This document shows, in pieces, positions 47,627-54,776 of a stretch of 54,776 nucleotides of DNA. The DNA comes from Haplomitrium mnioides (taxonomy: Eukaryota > Marchantiophyta > Haplomitriopsida > Calobryales). The notes under the pieces are model-generated. The model had not been told where the DNA came from, made no database searches, and saw only the letters and a program-made list of their open reading frames with translations. The stretch covers positions 1 through 54,776 of the forward strand of contig JBNGIS010008920.1 in the NCBI GenBank assembly GCA_049999725.1, given 5' to 3'. Position 1 is the first letter of the stretch; each line of letters opens with the position of its first letter. A program made the position numbers and the translations under genes.

Positions 47627-48057
47627 TTTAGACCACCTTGAATATTGGGAGAACTAGACCATGCCAAAACATAATCTTCATCAATATCTCAAGCATTAGA
47701 AAATGTTTTTTTTGTAAAATAATCGTTGCCCTTGACAATAGCTCCACACAAATTTTAATTCATTGAGACTCTTTGCTAGAATCATTTTCTAAACTGTCAT
47801 ATGATGATTCCTCCATATGATTTTGATTTTCAGAGTATCTCCCAATCTTGTTCAAAGGTCCAACTTGACAAGAAATCACTCATTATTTGAGTGGTGTCAT
47901 GGATGATAGTGAATCATCTCTAAAATTGAAATAGTTATCTAATGAAGAAAGGTCCACAACCATTTGGACATTCTAACTTGAATGTTTTTATGTTGATATG
48001 TTGGAGTAGTCATCACAAAGACAAACTTTGAGTGCTTGACTAAAAAGAGAGATCCAA

Positions 48058-48238
48058 TATGCGCAGAAGGATTAGTCTTGGATCCTATACATGCATTGGG
48101 TTCCCTCTTTGATCCTTTGCACACAAGTTGTTCACTCTTTGTTGCAATACGTGCATTGGGTTCATTCCTTGACCCTATATGCGCATAGGGTTCACTTGCT
48201 TGATCTTTCTTTGTTAACATATCTGATTCAACAACCAC
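48058..48238 (-). repeat. 30-bp in-frame repeats at transposase N-terminus, copy B
   Basis: Five units encode EPYAHIGSRN, EPNARIATKS, EQLVCKGSKR, EPNACIGSKT and NPSAHIGSLF, each exactly ten residues. The DNA units contain CTATATGCGCATAG-like palindromes. Copy A has the corresponding block, so it predates the split of the copies. Confidence 0.85.
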
Positions 48239-48261
48239 CATATTTTTTCCCAAATTACTTG

Positions 48262-49995
48262 AGAAATACATAAAGACAAAACTAGCCTACAAATAGCTAG
48301 TTTGTTGTGGAGCCATAAAAGGCATTGACCAGCACCTTTAACTTTTTCACGTGGAAGGTGAAAAGTCCAACATACGCCTTTTGGTCCAAATTACCATGAT
48401 TCAAGAGGGGTATAGAGCCGACATGGGGCTGCTTGTGTAGTAAGAGACATCAATCATGCTCTTCAAGGTGTTGCTAAAGAGATTCTACCTCAACGAGATG
48501 AAGCTAAGGAATATCTTCACCAAACACCTACAGTCTGCATACAAAGACGACAAGTTAAGACAAAGAAGATTTGTTTTCTAGCGGTTTTGAACTTTTTGTT
48601 GCAAAGCTTCATTCTCTTATGCAATGAAATAAGGAGTCCATTGCGAGAATGGACTTTGGAGTTCGTATGAGCATGGAATCTTTATCCCTTGGCGTATGGA
48701 CTTTGAAGCCTATACAAGCATGGACTCCCAAATCCAAGCGAGTAGTGACTTATGAGTTTATGCTTGCTATAAGCTCTCGAACCTCTTGCGTGTAGACTAT
48801 TGAGTGTATACTCGCATGGAATTTGGAGTCCTAGCTCACAAAAACTCCAGAGTCCATGCACGCATGGACTCCATAGTTCGTGAGAGCAGAGACTCTCTAT
48901 CCCTTGGCGCATGGACTCAGGAGCCTATACGCACATGGACTCTTGAATCCAACCGAGCAAAGACTATTGAGTTTATGCTTGTTTTAAGCTCTCGACCCTC
49001 TTGGGCATGGATTCTTGAGTCTATTCTTACATGGACTTTGGAGTTCTAGCTTGCAAAAACTCCAAAGTCCATGCGCGTATAGACTGTAGTACCTCTTTAG
49101 GCCTAGACTACATATGGAAGCACTACGAGTCCATAAATGTACCTTTGACAAATTTTTGTAATAAGTTCTTGCAAATTTCATTTTTTTTTCTTGACTTTGT
49201 CAATGCTTACCCAAATGCAAAGAGAATAGAAAAGGACTTCATTAAATTTGCACTTAGTTTAAATTTTTTTTAAGTGAAGCAAGACCTTCACATGCAAGCG
49301 TGGCAACGATGAAAACAATGGCAACAAGTGGACCTTTAGCTGCCTAGAAAAGAAAGGAGATGGATTTAGCTGAGGCTCTGCAAAAGAAGAAGTTGGGCTT
49401 ACCAAAGAAGTTGTTGCCTCCACCATTGGTTGAGGAGGAGCCTATCTCGTCCCCAAATCCAACCAGATCCTCTTTGGTGGCCTCTTCATTTTCTTTTTCT
49501 AGCAGCTCAAAGGAAGAAGTTGAGTCGGAGCTAGTATTGGCTCCAACATCAAGAGCAAAGAGACAAATGCACAAAAGGCTCCAAAGTTTTCAAGAAATGG
49601 AGTAGGTTGATTCTCATATAATGTTTAAGGAAGACAAAAACAAAATAAAAGAGTCTGCAATCTAGCAATGCAAAGTTTGGGAGGGAAACCACTACTATTT
49701 GGCTAGAGAATTTGAAGCTTTTAAAATCTAGAATGGATTTAAGGGGGCCATTTGAGATTAGAACGTTGAATGAAGATTTTTTTGACCTTTTGTGCAAAGA
49801 ATTCTCACCAACAAGTAGGTAAACTTGTTATTTATTGTGGTTGTAGACCTAAAGTGCGGGTTTAAGGACAAGTGAGAGTTTGACATCACAAAATGTGACA
49901 AATATTACTACGAGATTGCAAAAGGGAATCACAATATTGCTGCAAGTCAACTTTCAACTACAAAATATGGAGCAAAAACTCCTATGCTTTCGTTT
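48262..49995 (+). pseudogene. ParB-methyltransferase gene, copy B (5' half only)
   Basis: It begins inside exon 1 (KLAYK.LVC, then LFHVEGEKSNIRLLVQ), because a deletion relative to copy A (about 0.7 kb) removed the divergent promoter and the first codons. Intron 1 is swollen by a hairpin array. The Lys-rich and Ser-rich linker (49,360-49,605) and the ParB-like core YEIAKGNHNIAASQL (49,910-49,954) follow. The chromovirus insertion at 49,996 ends it, so the methyltransferase half is absent. The GNH core is kept in both copies although the surrounding DNA has drifted, which supports it as real coding sequence. Confidence 0.65.
48632..49100. repeat. expanded hairpin array in intron 1, copy B
   Basis: About ten units built from AGTCCATGCACGCATGGACT (48,861, a perfect 9-bp stem with a 2-base centre), TTGGAGTYC and CTCTCGAACCTCTTGCG-like spacers. 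Larger blocks repeat: text after TTTATGCTTG recurs about 224 bp apart (48,758 and 48,972). Copy A has only one unit at this place. Confidence 0.8.
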
Positions 49996-50438
49996 TATAA
50001 AAGAACTAAAGGACCAAATCCAAATAAGTAAGAACATTTTAGTGAACTCTAATAAAGTTCTTCAACCAAATGCCAAAAAAGAAAGCAAAATCCAAGTAAC
50101 CAAAGAACCCAATGGATTTCAGTAGAACTCTAGAATGAGAAGTGGGGCTATAAACCCCTTCTATTTATACAAGAGAAGAAAGTGCCATCCCTCTTTCTTC
50201 AATTATATGTCACTTCTAAGTTCAATCCTAGAATTGATCACTTTAAAGTAACTTCTAATTTCAACCTTAAAATTTCTCACTTGGAAGTCACTTCTAATTT
50301 CAACCTTATAAGCTCTAAAAGTAATATCAATGACAAGTAATCTCATTTCAATTCAACCCTAAAAATAACCCTTTACCACTTCCCTCGCTCCTCTTTATTT
50401 TTTTATGAATAGCACATCATCATGCTTGTAATATTACA
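49996..50438 (-). mobile_element. 3' LTR of chromovirus
   Basis: 443 bp, matching 11,304-11,746 and 33,897-34,367. Its outer end reads TATAAAAG rather than TGTAAAAG. The inner end (minus strand TGTAATATTAC) is followed by purine-rich AAAAAGCAGAGATTA. Confidence 0.85.
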
Positions 50439-50499
50439 TAATCTCTGCTTTTTAATCGATGACATTCTTGTCATAACCGACAACTTTAAATAATCGAAA

Positions 50500-50695
50500 A
50501 ACTTCTTGAACACTCTCAAGGTTAGAACAGGGTTCTCAAGTAGCATCATGAAGCAGATATCCCTTCCACAAAAATTTATATTGAACTTAAGGATGTCTTC
50601 TACGTTTGTAGACTCACTTAGTCAAAATGCGGTCCACCTCATATTCTTGATAATCATCAAGAACAATAGATGGAGGAGGAATTTGAGCACGATTC
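50500..50695 (-). pseudogene. chromodomain at end of chromovirus pol
   Basis: Minus-strand text reads EYEVDRILTK, then FLWKGYLLHDATWEP and NLESVQEVFRLF. This is the aromatic-cage and WEP pattern of a chromodomain, the module chromoviruses use to target marked chromatin. One stop and a probable shift lie within it. Confidence 0.75.
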
Positions 50696-50890
50696 AAAAA
50701 AGAAGATGGACTAGAAACAATAGGTTTAAGTTTAGATACATGGAATACAAGATGAATCTTCGCATAAAGAGGAAGATCAAGTTTGTACGCAATGGGAGAA
50801 ATAACTTGAGAAATTGAGAAATGATCAATCCAAGCCTTGAGTATTTAGAAACAAATGAAGATCATGAAAAGGAAGTATAGCTTTGTCACC

Positions 50891-51672
50891 TTAAACATAA
50901 GAAAAAATCAAAATGATGTTTATTGACATATTGTTTTTGTCGATTTTGAGCAATAATAAGATGGTTTTTGGCATCTTGCAATGGAAAAAGAAAATGAGAC
51001 AAATGGGTAGAAAGACTTGAATTATTAGAAGAGAAAGGAGAAAGAAAACCATCGGGAAGAAGACAGTGTTGCTTAGAGCTAAGAAAGGAGAAAATCTAGT
51101 ACTTGCTTGTTTGGAGTTGTTGTATACAAACTCCAAAACTGGTAAAAAGCTATCCCAATTTGTGTGATGAATGTTGATAAATGTGCAAAGCATATCTTCC
51201 AAAATGCAATTGCACGTTTAGTTGTTTCATCTGTTTGGGGATGATAAGCCATAGATATAGATAGTTTGGTATCAAAAAATGTGAACAACTCTCATAAGAA
51301 CTTTTAAGTAAATTGTGGATCTCTATCTGATATTATTACCTTTGGTATTCGATGATACCAAAAGACTGTATCACAGTAAATCTTCACCAATTGTCGAGCA
51401 TCCGCTATATGCACCGTCGGTGCTAGATGAATTTGTTTGCTTAGCTTATCCTCAAACGCCATAATGGTAGTAAGTTCCGAAGGTGTAGTTGGAAGCAAAG
51501 TGGTAAGATCTAAACTTACATGTTCCCAATAAGTAGTAGAAGTTGGTAGTGGTTGAAGAACGCTAGTTGGTTTTTGATTTGGAGTCTCGTTTCGTTGATA
51601 ACTTTCACAAGAACGAACAAAGCCATGATCATCTTGAGCTAGGTTGGGCCACCACCAAATGCATTGAAGCAA
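50891..51672 (-). pseudogene. chromovirus integrase (dead)
   Basis: Pieces in order on the minus strand: WWPNLAQDD...CESYQRNE (part of the HHCC finger) and LDLTTLLPTTPSE, where the first core Asp is expected. ISDRDPQFT (second Asp), AYHPQTDETTKRA (in place of QTDGQTERAN) and WDSFLPVLEFVYNN follow. Frame changes split it at about 51,290 and 51,200. Confidence 0.85.
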
Positions 51673-51699
51673 CTCGATAGTCTTGTCTACCCATAGACA

Positions 51700-52602
51700 C
51701 CCAGAGATTGGAATGTCATGTGCTTCTTGTAAATGGTTATTCCAAGCGCATCATCTTGGGAACATATATTTGATGGCCTTGATAGAGAATACCATCCTGA
51801 ATGGAAAAGGTATGAAACTCACTCTTTTTGGTTGCTAAACATACCCAAATAAGATTAAAGAATGCATCTTCATGTAAATTTTATCAAAAGCCATCACTAG
51901 TTGCTTCATCAAGATGCAATATACTAATATTTGCAACCTCCAATGTATTTAGTCAATGATCCGGTCTTTGTGACAATGCATCACAAATGGTGTGAAACCT
52001 TCCCAACTTGTACTTCAACTTAATATCAAAGAGCTATAGCTAATCTTTCAATCAATGATGACGATTAGCTATATTTTGTAGGTGAATTGATTGCACCAAG
52101 GGCTTGTGATTGGTGCGCATAAGTATATGCTTTCCTAAAAGATAGTGTCTCCAAACCTTTGTAGTATAAACCATTGTCAATTTCTCTTTATCCCTTGTAG
52201 AATAATTTCTCTTTGCTGTATTCATTGACATGAAATGAAGGGAATTAGATAAAGTTCATCCTCAACCTCTTACTTTAACACTCTTCCAATAGCAAATATA
52301 AAGGCATCAAAATCAACTATACAACGTGCAATTAGATCATACGGTTGTAGAATTGAAGGAGAAGACAACGCATCCTTGAGTTGTTGAAATGGCTATTGCT
52401 CTTTTGTTGTCCATTAGAACTTTGAGTCCTTTCCTACTATATTTGTAAGCAGTGCAACAATATGAGCATAGTAATGGATGAACATTTGATAAAATCTTGC
52501 CAATCCATTGAAAGCTCGAACATCCTTTGCATCAATTGGTTTTGGCCACTTTCTAATGGCGTTAATTTTCTCGTCCTCCATCTTAATGCCCTCTACAAAC
52601 AC
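51700..52602 (-). pseudogene. chromovirus RT end and RNase H remnant
   Basis: MFVEGIKMEDEKINAIRKWP, then DVRAFNGLARFYQMFI is the region linking reverse transcriptase to RNase H. The RNase H part toward 51,700 is recognised mainly by co-linearity with 32,499-33,225 and is riddled with stops. Confidence 0.7.
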
Positions 52603-52639
52603 TTTATGTCAAATGTAAGTCATCTCTTGCTTTCAAAAC

Positions 52640-53104
52640 TCACACTAAGACCTCTTGCAATAACACTTCCAATTGCGTAGTCATTGTAATAAGATGCTCA
52701 ACAAAATGTAGTGACATAAGATTTTCAAAGCTCCTACTATCCACCAACTTTCTACAAGAATACATCTCAATGATACCATCAAGATGAAACAAGGTACCTT
52801 GAATTCTTGTCAAAATTTCAATTCTATTGGAGCTTGCAAAGCTTTGAGTAGGTTGTTTCAATGGTTGAGGATGCAACCTAGTTTTTGTAGCAGTAAGTAA
52901 TGAGTCATGTTGCTCAATCATGCACATTGTTTCTTCTAGTTGAGTATGTTGTCTCATTGTAACTTCCATTCTTGTGCTAGGATTCAATCTCCAAATAAAG
53001 CGGTCTAGTGTTTCTTTGTCTCTTATATAAGGAATTTGCATAATTGTATCTTGAAAATATGTAATATAGCTTCTCATTGTACCAAGTTGCTTCAATGCAA
53101 CCAA
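52640..53104 (-). pseudogene. chromovirus gag and protease fragment
   Basis: LKQLGTMRSYITYFQ and LDRFIWRLNPSTRMEV are typical of plant Gypsy gag. LVDSRSFENLMSLHFVE resembles the protease site (DSG changed to DSR). The zinc knuckle is not seen. The fragment ends at the deletion that removes reverse transcriptase. Confidence 0.75.
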
Positions 53105-53535
53105 TCAATCTCTTGGTACTTTATAGACATTTACGACTCTAAATTTTTAAATCACTACTTCTTTAAGTTCATACAAAGAAATAATAGTAACAACAAATCT
53201 ATGTTATGCTTGTTTTATTTTATATCTCCACCCACTCTTTGCAACTCCTTCTAATTGACTTACTCCAAATAGAATTCATCGACCATCTTCTCTAATATTT
53301 GTAGCTTCAAAATATTTCTCACAATCGAATATAAAGTTCTCACACGCACCACAAATCATCTTCCTACCATATGTTTTTGGTGTTGAAAATCACCTTTAAC
53401 TCTCTTCTTCTTAAAAATTTGTTGTTTCTTTCATTCTGACTTCCAAAAGGAATGAAAGATGTTCAAGTCTTTGTTGCATTGCTTGAACTACAACCTCTTG
53501 ATTCTTCATATAACTCACCAAAAAAAAGAATTGTA

Positions 53536-53547
53536 GCTCTCATACCA
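53536..53547 (-). promoter_or_regulatory. chromovirus primer binding site
   Basis: The minus strand reads TGGTATGAGAGC, one base from the initiator-Met complement TGGTATCAGAGC, and lies next to the LTR fragment. Confidence 0.85.
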
Positions 53548-53548
53548 A

Positions 53549-53606
53549 TGTAAAAGAACTCAAAGACCAAATCCATGAGAAAAAACTTTTAGTGAACTCT
53601 AGTAAA
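53549..53606 (-). mobile_element. 5' LTR fragment of chromovirus
   Basis: 58 bp starting TGTAAAAGAACTC that match the other LTRs up to CTCTAGTAAA. The text then switches abruptly to the start of copy C. The remainder of the LTR should lie beyond the window. Confidence 0.8.
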
Positions 53607-54776
53607 CAGCCACTACTTTGAACTAGGAACAGGCTACTCAAAATAGGAACATTTTTTTGTTTGGAAAATTTCTTATTTTTCATATCAAAAAATATAAAAA
53701 AACGAGGTTAATTTTTAAAAACAAAAAGAACATGAGTATTTTGGGTTTGTTTTTTGTCGTTTCAGCGAGTATAATAGAGCAAAATTTGATTTTGTTATGC
53801 AAAATCAATCAATATTACTAGTTTTTATAAAAACATTGGAAAACTCAAATTTTTTTTAAATCATAAAAATTACGGTAAGTTTTCATCAAAAAAATTCATT
53901 TATCATTGTTTGCAATTCAAAGCCCAAAAGTTTAAATACACGTTACAAAAAACTACTTTGAAATATGTTTGATTGCACAAACTTGAGGCGCGCGTAGACA
54001 TGATGCTCTTTCAAACTTTTTTGTTGGAAAAAATTACAAAACACAAAGAAAAAGCCTAAGAGGATTAGAAGTCAAGGGAATGAGTTTCCAATGGTAAACA
54101 CAAAAAACAAAGAAAAATAAATATCGCATCAATTTAGGAGCTTTAACTAAAACGTCAAGAAGAAAGGAAGCTTTCAGTTTAAGTTGAAAATCCATGTAAT
54201 CAAAAGTGAATGTACGCTTTCAAAAAGGTTCCAACAATTAAAAATATTTCATAGTTCAACAAAACATATACAAAAATGTATCATAGTTGTGAATAAAAAA
54301 GGTAGTAGCTTAGTAGATTGCATTAAGATTCTAAACAGGAAACATGTTTAAGTTTTAGACTTGATTTAACCAAACAAAGGTCTCAAGATCTACAAAAGAG
54401 TCTTTGACCTCTCTACAAACAAAGTTGTAAGAGGTAGTCTTTAAATGAAGAAGGCTTAAGGGTTATGCAAGAGAAGTAGAACTTTTGAAAAGCGTTGACT
54501 TCCACCATAAAGTCTATGCGTGCATAGGAATCCAAGCTCAACATGTAAACACTCCACTCTAAAGTCTAGGCGTGATAAAGAATCTAAGCTCAACAAGTGA
54601 ACACTCCACTCCAAAGTCTATGCGTGTATAAGAATCTGAACTCACCAACTGAGCACTACACTTGAAAGTCTAGTCGCACATAGGAATCCAAATTCACCAT
54701 CTAAACAGTCCACCCCAAAGTCTATGCGTGCATAGGAATCCGAACTCACAAGCACAACATTCTTAAAGAAAGATTG
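53607..54776 (+). mobile_element. copy C, left end of transposase/methyltransferase element
   Basis: It starts CAGCCACTACTTTGAAC exactly where the chromovirus LTR is broken, and stays co-linear with the left subterminal region of copy B (37,774 onward). No gene has been reached by the window edge. The clean start inside an LTR defines the element terminus and shows the family was still inserting after the chromovirus. Confidence 0.7.
54509..54776 (+). repeat. 52-bp hairpin tandem repeat, copy C
   Basis: Five units start (AGTCTA...) at 54,511, 54,563, 54,615, 54,667 and 54,719, each exactly 52 bp apart, and run to the window edge. The core AAGTCTATGCGTGCATAGGA contains CTATGC-GT-GCATAG, a perfect hairpin. 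A spacer of AATCYRARCTCA type follows. Confidence 0.92.

Larger units (their letters stand above)
39321..48241 (-). pseudogene. DUF7869-type transposase-like gene, copy B (split by Copia)
   Basis: The start is ATG 48,239-48,241, and the stop TAA (39,321-39,323) follows an acidic tail (NLDESSQDESEAVDLSD). Without the Copia the gene is about 4 kb. In minus-strand order it has the 10-residue repeats and a Cys-x2-Cys (VVCETCEEI, about 41,930). It then has IDKMDQKKTTIPH (40,870-40,911), DNTTRENKK (about 40,635-40,661) and VGHTHDQIDQIFG (about 40,525-40,561). A DIQWWNDFF...AQQEI segment lies near 40,050, and FWIAKVFKV near 39,715. The spaced Asp motifs and the late FWIAKV piece are what I recall of DUF7869 proteins. 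The reaction would be DNA cutting and joining at element ends; this is inference. Frameshifts and stops make it dead. Confidence 0.7.
37774..49995. mobile_element. copy B of two-gene transposase/ParB-methyltransferase element
   Basis: It begins at the left terminal repeat and continues through a 1.5-kb subterminal region, the minus-strand transposase-like gene and the plus-strand methyltransferase gene. It stops at 49,995 where a chromovirus is inserted. A Copia element (42,739-47,626) also interrupts it. Without the Copia about 7.3 kb remains. Copy A supplies the uninterrupted text at the Copia site and the missing right part. Confidence 0.75.
49996..53606 (-). mobile_element. Gypsy chromovirus inserted in copy B
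   Basis: A minus-strand element. From the right it has an LTR fragment (53,549-53,606), a primer site, gag, protease, a deletion, then the reverse transcriptase end, RNase H, integrase, chromodomain, polypurine tract and 3' LTR (49,996-50,438). The chromodomain places it in the chromovirus branch. Its right LTR is cut after 58 bp by the start of copy C. The deletion junction near 52,690 removes the whole catalytic core of reverse transcriptase, so it cannot move by itself. Confidence 0.85.

Noticed and set aside
54509-54776. CRISPR-like array (regular 52-bp spacing)
   Set aside because: The whole 52-bp unit is repeated, with no unique spacers, in plant-like DNA full of retrotransposons.

Overview
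The window looks like nuclear DNA of a land plant. It is AT-rich and has no recognisable housekeeping gene, rRNA or tRNA. It is filled with nested LTR retrotransposons (Ty1/Copia and chromodomain-bearing Ty3/Gypsy with initiator-Met tRNA primer sites), long (TA)n, (TC)n and (TG)n tracts, and a 10-base assembly gap inside a TA tract. The species cannot be told. Every gene seen is broken by stops or frameshifts, so this is an archive of mobile DNA rather than a set of working genes.

The most interesting content is a large repeated element that I recognise in three partial copies. Its composite length is about 10.4 kb. It has a terminal inverted repeat of about 17-28 bp, a subterminal region with 52-bp hairpin-forming tandem repeats, and two divergent genes. 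The minus-strand gene looks like a DUF7869-type transposase. It shows a Cys-x2-Cys, an IDxMD motif, a DNTTRENK motif, a GHTHDQID motif and a late FWIAKV segment. The plus-strand gene has a basic/Ser-rich linker, a ParB-like motif (IVGGNHS) and a beta-class DNA methyltransferase domain (ADISYRYNL, then YQKP, then ILDICFGSS). A transposase gene paired with a ParB-methyltransferase gene in a plant element is, as far as I know, not a described arrangement. Copy A (11,828-20,538) keeps both genes and the right end. Copy B (37,774-49,995) keeps the left end, the transposase gene and half of the methyltransferase gene. Copy C (53,607 to the window end) is a left end only.

Layout: 1-11,303 holds unassigned DNA, a degraded hairpin-repeat array, microsatellites and faint coding traces. 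11,304-11,827 is a Gypsy LTR fused to copy A. 11,828-20,538 is copy A. 20,539-23,310 is unassigned. 23,316-30,915 is a complete but dead Copia element with short LTRs, a CTTGT target duplication, a 1.6-kb leader and an odd in-frame repeat array inside its reverse transcriptase. 30,921-32,214 is unassigned. About 32,215-34,367 is a truncated Gypsy element. 34,368-37,773 is unassigned. 37,774-49,995 is copy B, split by a 4,888-bp Copia element (42,739-47,626, TTTAG duplication). 49,996-53,606 is a Gypsy chromovirus inserted in copy B. 53,607-54,776 is copy C, which starts abruptly inside that chromovirus LTR.

The nesting gives an order of events. Copy B is oldest. The Copia and the chromovirus then entered B, and copy C entered the chromovirus, so this family moved both before and after the chromovirus. 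Element structure rests on direct comparison of copies within the window. Family names (DUF7869, ParB, N4/N6 methyltransferase, chromodomain, Copia, Gypsy) rest on remembered motifs, not on a database search.
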